This document shows, piece after piece, positions 26,513-37,600 of a DNA stretch of 64,000 bases. A program made the translations under genes and the position numbers. Where the stretch lies: positions 62,001 through 126,000 of the forward strand of contig NZ_JAFB01000026.1 of assembly GCF_000519205.1 (NCBI RefSeq), read 5' to 3'. The stretch's first letter is position 1. Each line of letters starts with the position of its first letter. Below the pieces are notes generated by a model. That model saw only the letters and a list, made by a program, of their open reading frames with translations. It did no database searches and was not told the origin of the DNA. Source of the stretch: Amycolatopsis taiwanensis DSM 45107. GTDB taxonomy: Bacteria; Actinomycetota; Actinomycetes; Mycobacteriales; Pseudonocardiaceae.

Positions 26513-27799
26513 TCAGGACTTCTTGATGAGGAAAACCTGTTCTGGCGGCTCGTTCACGGCCGGTTCGGCTGCCGGGGAGGCGGCCAGCCCCGGTTCCCAG
26601 CCACGCCGCCGGCCACGGCGCATGACGACGACGGTCAGCGCGGCCAGCACGATCGCGCCGAGCACAGCCAGGGTCAGCCAGCCCGCCTTGTTTTCGACGT
26701 CGTCCAGCCAGTTCGCGCGATCGAGCGCGGCTTGGTCCACTGGTGCGGGTTGGTAATTTGGGACATTGGCCGCTGGGCTGAGGTCCATTCCGTCCGTGAC
26801 CGCGCGGTACGGGTTCACCAAGCCCGCACCGTAGGAGTCGCTGCCCTGGCCGCCGCGGGCCGGGCTCGCGGTCGCCTTGATCCGCTGGATCACTTCGGCC
26901 GCGGACAGTTGCGGCCAGGCAGCCCGTACCAGTGCGGCCGTGCCCGCGACGAAGGGCGTGGCGAAGCTGGTGCCCTCCACGTAGGCGTGACCGTCCACCC
27001 TGGTCGCGGCCAGCACCTTGTCTCCTGGCGCGACAATGCCTACGTAGGACCCGATCTGGGAATTGGCGGCCCGCGCGCCGTCGATGTCGATCTCGCCGAC
27101 GCCAAGCACGCCGGGATAATCGGCTGGGTACGAGGGCAGCTCGGTTGAGGTGTCCTGCTGCGCGTTGCCCGCCGCGGCTACCACGACGACGTCCCTGGCC
27201 ACGGCGTAGGCGACGGCGTCTCGGATGGCGGGGAAGTCGGCGGTGCCGGCCAGGGACAGGTTGAGCACACGCGCACCCTGGTCGACCGCGTAGCGAATGG
27301 CGTCACCGATCGTCTGGGGGCTGATCCGCAGGGTCTGCCCCTGCTCGCCGAGATCCCGCTCGGTGACCCGCACGGGCAAGATCCGCGCGTCCGGGGCCAT
27401 GCCATGGAAACCTGTGCCGGGCAAGGAATCGCCCGCGATGATGCTCGCCACCGCGGTGCCGTGAGAGTCGCAGTCGAAGTTGCCCGGCAGGTTCTGGCCG
27501 GCCACGAAGTCCCTGCCGGTGAGCACCTTGCCCGGCCTGCGTAGCTGCGGGTGGTCGGCGTCCACCCCGGAGTCGACGACGCCGACGACCACCCCGCCGC
27601 CGCGGCTGTACGGCCAGGCGGCATCGGGATCGAGCATTTGCTGCGCCCACGGCTGAGCCGTGATCTGGGCGTGCGCGGGCTCGGCGTCGCGGCAGGCGCC
27701 CGCCGGGGGTGCCGCGTGCGCGACCCCACTGGTCGCGGCGAACAGGAGCAGGGCCACGGCGGCGATCGAGACCAGACGGTGTCGTTTCACCCTCGCCAT
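26513..27799 (-). CDS. mycP: Mycosin, membrane-anchored subtilisin of type VII secretion
   Basis: S8 protease that sits on the outer face of the ESX complex. The 428 residues have a signal peptide (VSIAAVALLLFAATSG), the catalytic Asp in VVDSGVDADHP, His in SHGTAVASI and Ser in EGTSFATPFVAGTAAL, so the triad is complete. A C-terminal TM (WLTLAVLGAIVLAALTVVV) and a basic tail anchor it. Two Cys (GACRDAEP and FDCDSHG) match the disulfide of mycosins. It is transcribed against the esx pair and divergent from the ybaB-toxin cluster. Confidence 0.95.
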   Translation of the reverse strand: MARVKRHRLVSIAAVALLLFAATSGVAHAAPPAGACRDAEPAHAQITAQPWAQQMLDPDAAWPYSRGGGVVVGVVDSGVDADHPQLRRPGKVLTGRDFVAGQNLPGNFDCDSHGTAVASIIAGDSLPGTGFHGMAPDARILPVRVTERDLGEQGQTLRISPQTIGDAIRYAVDQGARVLNLSLAGTADFPAIRDAVAYAVARDVVVVAAAGNAQQDTSTELPSYPADYPGVLGVGEIDIDGARAANSQIGSYVGIVAPGDKVLAATRVDGHAYVEGTSFATPFVAGTAALVRAAWPQLSAAEVIQRIKATASPARGGQGSDSYGAGLVNPYRAVTDGMDLSPAANVPNYQPAPVDQAALDRANWLDDVENKAGWLTLAVLGAIVLAALTVVVMRRGRRRGWEPGLAASPAAEPAVNEPPEQVFLIKKS

Positions 27800-27905
27800 G
27801 CTGCGGCAGGTTTCGCGGGGGTTCCCGGCGATGGCAGCTACCGGTCATCGCCGCTGTCCGGGCCGGTCTGGGCCGCAGACTGGCTGGGCGAGAAGGGAGA
27901 GCCCC

Positions 27906-28265
27906 GTGGACATGTACGACGAATACCGGCGGCTGGCCGAGGATGTCCGGAGCGCGCAGGCCCAGATGGCAGAGGTGCGGGCCGAGGCTTCGTCCGACGA
28001 TGACCTGATCACGGCGGTCGTCGGTGGTTCCGGGGAACTCGTGTCACTCCGACTGGACCCGCGTATTTACCGGAGTCCCGATTCGGATCAGCTCGCGGCC
28101 GATATCACCGCGGTGGTGCACGAGGCGGCGGAGGGCGCCCGGCAGGAGACTTTCGAGATTCTGGCGGGATTTCTGCCGCCCGAAGCCCAGGCGGAGACGG
28201 CTGATTTCCGGGCCGGGCCGCTGCTGCACGAGCTCGACCGGCAGGTCGCGGGGAGGGGTCGCTGA
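27906..28265 (+). CDS. YbaB/EbfC-family protein
   Basis: A 119-residue protein with the two-helix/beta pattern of nucleoid-associated YbaB (YDEYRRLAEDVRSAQAQMAE; VVGGSGELVSLRLDPRIYR). GTG at 27906 follows GGGAGA. Such genes commonly precede Esx-like and toxin genes in actinobacterial T7SS clusters; whether it acts on DNA or as a chaperone there is not known. Its TGA overlaps the ATG of the next gene. Confidence 0.85.
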   Translation: MDMYDEYRRLAEDVRSAQAQMAEVRAEASSDDDLITAVVGGSGELVSLRLDPRIYRSPDSDQLAADITAVVHEAAEGARQETFEILAGFLPPEAQAETADFRAGPLLHELDRQVAGRGR

Positions 28266-28618
28266 TGGCACCGCCGGACGAAAGCGGAATCGTCAACAAC
28301 GCCGACGGGCTTATCGACATGTATCCCGATGCGGCCGAACGGATTTTTCAGGCACTGGGCCAGATTCACCAGACTTTCACCGAGGGGTTGCCGAGTATTC
28401 GCCAGGTTCTCGAGCAGGAAATGACCCTGGGCAACGGGAAGGCGGGGGAAAGTTTTCTCAACTCCTATAAGCCGAGCGCGACCGATACTTTTCGTTATGT
28501 CCAGCAAAGGCTGCGGATGCTCAGCCAGGACGCGCAGGACGGTCACGTGCAGGTGACCAGGTACCGGGCGGTGGACGCGCAGAACGCCGCCGCCCTGCGA
28601 CGTTCGCAGCAGGACTAG
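28265..28618 (+). CDS. Esx-like small helical protein, partner of the giant toxin
   Basis: A 117-residue mostly helical protein (GLIDMYPDAAERIFQALGQI; YVQQRLRMLSQDAQDGHVQV) without WXG. The size and its place between ybaB and the toxin (1-base overlap before, 9 bases after) match the small partners that pair with the helical N-domain of T7SS toxins. It is likely co-exported or a chaperone; this is inference. Confidence 0.8.
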   Translation: MAPPDESGIVNNADGLIDMYPDAAERIFQALGQIHQTFTEGLPSIRQVLEQEMTLGNGKAGESFLNSYKPSATDTFRYVQQRLRMLSQDAQDGHVQVTRYRAVDAQNAAALRRSQQD

Positions 28619-28627
28619 GACCGCGGC

Positions 28628-31600
28628 ATGTCCGACCCGGGCGATATTCCGGAGCCGGGTGACGAGCTTTTCATCCGGACCAAGAGGATCTGGGGCATCG
28701 ACGCGGTCTGGCCGCGAGACAGCGAAGGTGATGCCAAGAAGCTGGGCGACACCTGGGATTTGCTCGGCAACGCGCTGAAAAAGGTCGTCGACGACGCCAT
28801 GGCCCAGCTCAACGAGCTTCGCCAAGCGTGGCAGGACCTGGGTGGGCTCGCCGCCCACGAGTCCATTCGCAACCTCCTGGTCGGAACCGACGGCAACGGC
28901 GGAGTTCAGGCGCTGGCCGACCAATGCCACAAGCTGGCCGAGTTTTGCCGGGACTACGCCAAGAAGATCTCCGACATCAAAGGTGAGATCATCGCCGACC
29001 TCGCCATCAACGTCGGCTTGTTCGCCTTGTCTTTCGCTCTGGCGGGGCCCGCGGGCGAAGCCTTCTTCGCGGCCCGGTTCGGCGCCATGCTCGCGGTGAA
29101 AATGGCACAGTTCGCCAAATGGGTCGACGAGCTGGGCGCCCTGGGCAGGCTCGCGGTACAGGGCGGTTTGAGCGCGGCTGTCGGTGCCGCTACCGGTGGC
29201 CTGGGCAATCTCGCCGGCCAGGAATGGAGCAACCTCCGGGGATACGGCCCCATCGACTGGGATCACGTAGGGAAAGCCGCGGTGAACGGCGCCATAGCGG
29301 GCACCATCGCCCACGGCGTTTATCAGGGCGCCGGAAAGTGGATCGGCCAAGGCACAAGCCGGGCGGTCAGCAATATTCCGCGGATATCGGATACGGTAGC
29401 GGGGCAGATCGGCAATACCGTGGGCATGGCCGTCACGGGTGCCGTCACCGGTGCGGCGATGAACCACGAGGACCCGGTCGGCGGCGCGATCGCGGGAGCG
29501 GGCGCCGGTGGCCTCGGCGCGCTGTCCGTACACGGTGGAGCCACTACCGCGTCGCAGATCACCGGCAAGCCCCCGAACACCTTGTCGGACCTGATCAAAA
29601 CCCACGGTGGCGACAATCCACCGTCCGGAAGCAACGCCCATCCGACGGGTGGAGACCCTCATGCCGGGTCTGAGCCGGCACGGCCTGCCGGTTCTGGTGA
29701 GTCCGCTGGGGCCGGTAGTTCCGCTGGGTCTGCCGAGTCCGCGGGTTCGGCACACGCACAGACCGGCGGGGGGTCACAGCACGGGGGCCAGCAAGGTGGA
29801 GCCACCGCTGCTCAGGGCGGCACGCAGTCCGAACACCCGGGAAGTTCGGCCGGCAACGCGGATTCCGGTGCGGCCGGTGCCAATCCCGGCCACGAGGCCG
29901 TAACGGCCACCGGCGAGCAAGCAGGCGGCGCCGCCCCAGCCATGGCGCAGCAGGCGGCCCCCCAAGCATCGGGGAACACCGGTGGGACCGCCCACGGTGG
30001 AGGTTCTGGCAACTCGACTTCCGCACACACCCCGATGAAGCCGACGGGCGGCGAGCAACCATCCACCGGGGACACTTCAAAGGCAAGCACGCAGTCGCAA
30101 GCGCCGAAACCAGGCGCCGTGGAGTCCAAACCGGACTCCGCGGCGAAGACCGGAGAGCAGCCCAAGGCCACAAGCGAAGGCACAAGCCGGCCCGCCACGG
30201 CGGAGAAGGCCGGGACCGCTACGCCGGAACCTCGAACTCAAGAGGCGGTCAAGGGCCGGGCACTGGCGGCCGGTGGCAAGCCGGTAGAGGCGAAAGGCGG
30301 TCCTGGGCCAGAAGACGTCCCACCGACACCTCCCGCTGGCGACTCCCCCTCCGGCCCACGAGTAGCTCACACACCACACAGTGCCGATGGCGGCCGGACC
30401 GATCAGCCGGGCCTCGGCGCGGGTCGCCCCGCGACCGCTGACGGCTCGGCGGGGCCGCCAGAGGCACGACAGCTCTACAGCACCCTCACTCCCCGGCAAA
30501 CAGCCGTGTTCGACCAGGTATGGCACGAGACGGCCGACAGCGGCTATCCGGCCCATGTTCGGCGGGAGTTCGCGTTTTTGCGCGCGACCGAGGACCTTCC
30601 CATCACACGTGGAGCGGAAGGACCCGCGGCGATCCGGCCCGGGCACAGCACCCCGGTCAGGGTGTCCGACTTGCACAACGGTGGTCTGGGCGCCGACGCC
30701 TGGGCGAACAGGGCGAAAGCACTTCCGGGCACCGCGGACCTGGAGGCCGCGAGAACCGCCGAGGCCGCGGGTCCGAAGAGTGACTCGGCCAGCGAGACCA
30801 AGGAAAACACGCCTGGTTCGGCGAATCACCAGGGCGATTCCGGGCGAGCCGGCGAGCCCCGCGCTCCGCGGACGGGCGAGGCGGGTCAGCGTGGCCTCTC
30901 GTTTGTCATCCGCGAGGATGGCAGCGTCCAGCCGCTGGTCAAGGAGCATGGCCGCGACTCGGCGGAAGCCGGGCAAGGTCACGGCGAAGACGGCGCTACT
31001 GACGGTCCCGCGAGTGCCGAAACCGATTCGCCGCGGGGCAGGCCCGATGACAACCCGCCGTCCATTGACGATTTCGCGAAAGAGAAGCACCCGGCGGAAT
31101 ACGCCAAACGGCATGGCGGGCCTGATGAGTCCGACGGCGGTACCGGGCCGGGCGGCGGCACTCCTCCACCGCCACCTGGCGGCAGCGGTGGTGCGGCGGC
31201 GCAGGGGGCGGCGCGGAGTAGCTCGGTCGCGGTGGCGGAAAGGCCGGCCACCGCGGGTCACGGGGCGGCCGCGGGCTCCCCGAAACCTGACCAGCCGCAC
31301 CCGTCATCCACGACGATCGTCAACGAGGTGCGGCAAGCCGAGCGCGGTGATGCCGGGGAACTCGCCGAGCCCATGACGATCGATGAACGGGTCGCGCGGC
31401 AACAGATAGTGGAGACGGGGGAAACAGGCAAACCAGACTCGGTCTCGATGCCTCCCGAGCAGCGCCCGGAGCCACCCGCGCGTACGCCGGCTCCGCCGGA
31501 GGCCGGGTCCGCGTCGCCGCCCGCCGACGGCTCTGCCGCGCCGCACGCGGGCGACACCAGCGACAACCCCGCCTTGGTGAACCGCGACTTCGTACCCGAA

Positions 31601-34600
31601 GTGTCACCAGCGACACCGGAGGCGGCATCGGCCGTACCCCACACAACACCCGCACCGGAGACGCAGCCCGCCCCACAAGCCGTCCCCAAGGCACCGCTTG
31701 AGACAAAACAGACCACAAAAACCGCGGACCAGCCGGTGCCCGAGCTACCCCGGGCCGAACCCGCCCGGATCGAGCGGCTACCCCAGGCCATCACCGGCCA
31801 AGCAGGAGAGCACGCCGCGCGGACCGAACCACCTCGCGTCGGCGACCCGGTACGGACGCCGGTCGGGGATCCAGCACCACTCCGGGTCGGCGACCCGACA
31901 CCGACTCGCGTAGGAGACCCGCCGCCCACCCGAGTCTCAGACCCCGCGCCGGTCCGAGTAGGAGACCCTGCGCCCACCCGGATCGGCGAGCCAACCCGCA
32001 CAGGCCATCCGGCACCGACGCGAGTCGGCCCTCCGAGCGCGATCTCCGCCGTGACCGCGATTCCCCAACTGCCGGGCGACTTTCCCTGGCCCGACGGCCA
32101 TCCCCGCCGAGGCCGGCCGTTCACCCCACTGCCGCAAACCAAGCCCGAAGTCCCCCGCCCGCTGACCACGCCCGAGGTCGAGTACCCCCAGCCCACGCAC
32201 GAAGGGCCGGTAGTCACCCCACTTCGTCACGACTATGCCGCCGACCCACCGACACAGCGACCGGTCCGCGAATGGACCGAAACCGTCCCCATGCGGCAGG
32301 ACTACCCCGGCCAGGAACCGCCGGCGCCCCCGGTGCCCGCGCCCGACGAGAACCCGCTCTTCGATCTGCCCGACGAAGTCCGCAGACAGCTCGGCGACAC
32401 CGAGCTCACCGACCTCTGGGCACTCGTCCTGATCACCGGCGTCACCGCCACCCGCATCCTCGAATGGCTCACCGACAAGGTCATCTTCGACCGCGCACGC
32501 AGCGTCCGCGACCGCACGTTCATCACCTCGCACGCGAGCCTCGCCGAGAAACTCCGCTTCCTCACCAACGAACTCGAAGAAGACCGCCCCGCCATCAGCG
32601 ACCGCCTGGCCGAGCTCAACGGCCGCCAGGCGCCACGAGCCCGAAAGAGCGGCGGGAGCCTCGGACCCAACGGCGCCAGCGGAATTCAGCCACGTTACGG
32701 ACGCCGCACCGAATGGCAATTCGCGAACAACCTCGTCATCAAGCTGCTCAACCTCGCCGACGACATCGATACCCTGCGGGCCCTGGAAAACTTCTTTCGT
32801 TCACCCGTGCAGTTCCCGCTGTCCGACGAAATGCGCCGCCGAGTCGCGGCCCTGCTGCCGTCGCTGCCGAAGCAAGTCAGGGACGCGTATCGCCGGCACC
32901 TGCCGTCCTCGGAAATGGTCTCGCTGCTGCACGACCTGGCAATGCAAAAGAACGACGAATACCTGTCAATGGCATACCCGGAAACAGGTTTCCTCGCCGC
33001 GCTCGGCCGGGCCGGCACCGAGGACCGGAACAAGCTCGGCTTTCCTCAGGCAACGAACTTCCGGGACCGGACTCGGCTCCCCCAACGCAAAACCGTCGAC
33101 GGGGTCGCCGAGTTCACCTTCGAACTTCCCGGCGGCCGGACCAAAACCGGCGTGATCATCCCCATACACCGCCCCGACGAGGCAGGCCGGAACGAAGCAC
33201 TGCGCCTCGCCCAGCAATATCTCGCGAAGGTCAAAGGCGAAAAACCCTACGTGGTCTTCAGCCGCGAATGGCAAGGGCCGGACGAGCCGGACCTGACCGG
33301 GCTCGCCAGCCAGTTGACCGGTGCCGCGGCCGTGTTGTACAGCAACCGTTCCCCGCACCGCCCGGCCACCACGCCCCGGATCTCGCTGCTCCACATGAGC
33401 GACGAGCTCCGCGAAGAAGTGAACGTCCTGACCACAGCCGGCCGGCTCGAGGACGTCGCGGGACTGCTGGCGACAGCCAGTCACTTGGCGACACCAGACC
33501 GACCGTCCACACAGGTCATAAACACACTCACACACCTACTCGACAGCCCCGACCAGGAAGTAGCCGCGACCGCAGCGGTAACCTTGCTGGCACTGGATGA
33601 CACCGCACTGCAAAACCTGTGGCTCCCCGGACGCTTCGATGCTCCCCAACGAACCGGAAACCTCCTGGAATTCCCGGTTTCCAGCGCCGCCTCCAACAGC
33701 CCCGAATACCGAATCGTCGTCACACAACTGAACAACCGAGACCCCCAGGAACTACTCGACGAAATCCAGCACTACCAGAACTCGATCCCCCCAACCGACA
33801 CGAACCGACGACTCCTCATCCTCACCAACAAAGGTGAAACCGAAAACCCCGAACGGCTGACGGAACTGTCCTGGCAACTACTAGCCACAGGATTCGACGC
33901 AGTACCAGTACTACACACCAATGGGCAGCCAACCTTCGACATCCTTGCCGCAAAAGAAAACCTGCTGACCAAACTAACCACGAACGCCATCGGCCCGCTC
34001 CAACCACGGTCCACACAAGGACTCGCGAACTGGACACTCAACAAGGCACTAGCCGTATACCAGGAACACCAGCACGACGGCGCGTCCGATTCGAATGGCC
34101 GACCCTCCGGCGGCGGTCACGCGGTGTGGGAACACGAGGTATTCGCCGAGGGGGCGAACTGGCATCGCGGTGACGACGGTTGGTACACCTCAGCGGACGG
34201 GGGATCGTTCGAGCACAAGCCGGCCGCGGACGGGCAGCCGGGCCGGGCGGAGCTGCCGCCTGGCACGAAAGGCATGTTCGACGGGTCGGGGAACCTCAAG
34301 CACGTGGTGCTGCCGGACGGCATCAGCCATGAGCGCGGGTTCGACGGGCAGTGGTCGCCGCCGCGGAGGGAGCCGGGCGAGGTCGTCGTCCAGAAGATCA
34401 GCCACGACGAGTCGGTCATCGTGCGGACCGATGACGGCGAGAAGTCCGTCACCTTCGGCACCGGTAACGAGAAGGTGTTCGACAAGGGCACGAACTCGGT
34501 GACGGCGTACCGGATGACCAAGGACGCGGCCGGCAACCGCCTGCCGCAGCCGGAAATCTTCGTGCCGAACTCCGAGGGTATTTGGTCCAAACACGCGCTA

Positions 34601-37600
34601 GTGGACACGGCCGGCTTCGAGGCGTACATGGCGGCCGCGAACAAGGCACACGACACGGCACGGACGCTCAACGACATCGCGGCCCGTTCCGGTGAACGGG
34701 TTCCCGTCGAGAACAAGCTGACCAACATCGACAACAAGCAGCTGGAGGAACTGCTCAAGAACAGCAACCCCGACGACACGAGGGCGGCCACCTTCGAGTT
34801 GTTGCGCCGCGAGAAGGGCGTCTCGCTGCGGTGGACACAGATGGACGCTGCACTGGCGTTCGACCACCACAAGATGGTCGATATGGCCGCGGGAGAGGGG
34901 AAGTCCTGGCTGTTCTTCTTCAATGCGGTTACCAGGGCGGTCGAGGAGAACATCGACGCGGTGTACATGATGACCACGCGGGACAACCTGGCCGACCGCG
35001 AATTGCCCACGTACCTGGATCTGCTGACCGAATTCGGCTTCGACATTCACCGGATGAACTCCGACGACATGCCACCGCCGCCGAGCGACGGACGGCCGAC
35101 GATCTACCTTGGCACTCCGCAGGACCTGGCCTTCGGTGTGTTGAAGCACGGTCTGCTCCAGGGACAGACCGGGCCCGATGCCCAGCTCAAGATCCACGTC
35201 CTGATGGACGAGGCCGACGAGGCGTTCATCCACTCGAACGGGCTGTACCTCCTCTCCCGGGGGGACATGGACCAGCCGGCGCCCCAGGACGTGCTCGACA
35301 AGGTCACCTTCGCCGGTAACACCCTGCGCGGCTACCTGAAGACCGGGGATCTGTCCGAGGCGGACTTCGGCCGCGCCCCGGGCCAGCGGGGTGGGGGCGC
35401 GGCATTGACCGATGCGGGCCGTAACAAGCTGGAAGGACTGCTGAACCACGAGCTGACCGGCGAACAGGTGCACCGGTTGAACATGGCCGCGTACGCACGG
35501 TGGGTGTATGAGTTGGGAACCCACTACGAGGCGCACCACGGCAAGATCTACATCATCGACGAGGTCACCGGGCAGGTGCTGGCCGACCTGCAGAAGTCGT
35601 CGGTGTCCCGGTGGAACAACGGGTTGGCCCAGGCGATCGAGGAGCACCTGGGGCTGACCATCCGCCCGGACAACGACGGCAGCCTGAGCACCACGCTGCA
35701 CCAGGTGTTGTCCAATCCGTCGATCGTGTCGGTTGTCGGCGCTTCGGGAACCGCGAAGGGCCACAACTTCGGCGCCTTCGGCTACCTTCCCGACCAGGTG
35801 CACGACGTCCACCGCTATCAGGAACACCGACTGGTCGTGCATCCGGACGTGATCAACCCCGACGACGCGTCGAAGCTGCGCGAGATCGTCCAGCACATCA
35901 AGGAAACGTGGGCGGACGGGACCGGCCGGCCGCAGCTGATCGTGGCCCAGAACAACGTCGACATCCAGAAGCTCTCGAAAATGCTGAACGAGCTGGGCGT
36001 GGAACACAATGCGGTCGACGCCAAATGGATGCTGGAACACCAGGAAAGAGGTAACGCGGACGAAGCATACGAGCAGATCCTCAAGAATGCTGGCAAGTTC
36101 GGCGCGGTGACACTGACCAACAACGTCGGCGGCCGGGGAACGGACATCAAGATCGCCGTGGCGGAGGATGCGGCCGGTGGCCTACACGTGATCGGCGACA
36201 GCCACTCGAAGTGGCTGGACGCCGACCGGCAGTTGATGAACCGCGGGGGCCGCGACGGAGGCACGGGCGACGTCGTCTTCTTCGGTTCACCCGACGACGC
36301 CGTGTACGCCGTCGATCCCGACCCGAGCGTGCAGAAGGTCGTCGTCCAATACGTCAACGCGGCCAAGGCCCACGACACTCACCACACCGACGCCACCGAG
36401 CACGCGCTGCACCAGGCCGAGCAGAACATGCGCGACATCGTCCCGCACATCCAGGACGCCGCCTCCGAGGCACTGCGGAATCGGCTGGAGCACATGAACC
36501 AGCCGAACGCGCCACCGGCGGACACCACCAGCAAGCACACGCCCGACCACCCGGCCACGGACAACAACCGACCGCCCGATCCACCCCCCAGCGCCGGCCG
36601 GCTCGAGGAGGTCGCGGGACTGCTGGCGACAGCCAGTCACTTGGCGACACCAGATCAACCGTCCACACAGGTCATAAACACACTCACACACCTACTCGAC
36701 AGCCCCGACCAGGAAGTAGCCGCGACCGCGGCGGTAGCCTTGCTGGCACTGGATGACACCGCACTGCAAAACCTGTGGCTCCCCGGACGCTTCGATGCTC
36801 CCCAACGAACCGGAAACCTCCTGGAATTCCCGGTTCACAGCGCCGCCTCCAACAGCCCCGAATACCGAATCGTCGTCACACAACTGAACAACCGCGACCC
36901 CCAGGAACTACTCGACGAAATCCAGCACTACCACAACTCGATCCCCCCAACCGACACAAACCGACGACTCCTCATCCTCACCAACAAAGGCGACTCCGGA
37001 ACCCGCGAGCGGCTGACGGAACTATCCTGGCAACTACTGGCCACAGGCTTCGACGCGATACCAGTACTACACACCGATGAGCAGCCGACCTTCGAAATCC
37101 TTGCCGCAAAAGAAAACCTGCTGACCAAACTAACCGCGAACGCCATCGGCCCGCTCGAAACACGGTCCACACAAGGACTCGCGAACTGGACACTCAACAA
37201 GGCACTAGCGATCGGCGACCTGCTCGGCACCGTCGCCCCGGGCGAGCTGGCGGATCTGGTGCGGGACGTGGCGGCGCGACTGTCGCCCGGCACGATCGGC
37301 CGGACGATCAGCGACATCACCGCCGGGATGACCGATGCCACCTGGCAGGTGCTGGGCGAGCGGTTGGCCGCCGAGGCCGCCGTGCACCGGATGTGGGGCG
37401 GGAACCCCTTGGCGCGGCGGGAAATATCCGCTTTGCTGGCGCGGTTACATCCGGCCGAAGCGGCGGCAGCTCTGTGGCGGATCGCCGACCTGCTGGGGAA
37501 ATCGACCACCGAGCCGAGCGCTGGGCCGACCACCCCGCCGGGCGAGGGCGGGGTGACCCCGGCCGAGCTGCGCCTGCTCAGCCCCGATCCCGGCAAGGGA

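Noticed and set aside
30077..31300. Minus-strand frames in the Pro/Ala/Gly linker region of the toxin
   Set aside because: Products are Arg-rich and lack domains; the plus frame continues with consistent G/C third positions.
33437..37209. Assembly artefact explaining the 617-bp repeat
   Set aside because: The copies differ at about 30 positions, including a clustered block, and flank unique sequence in frame, so they are real diverged duplicates.
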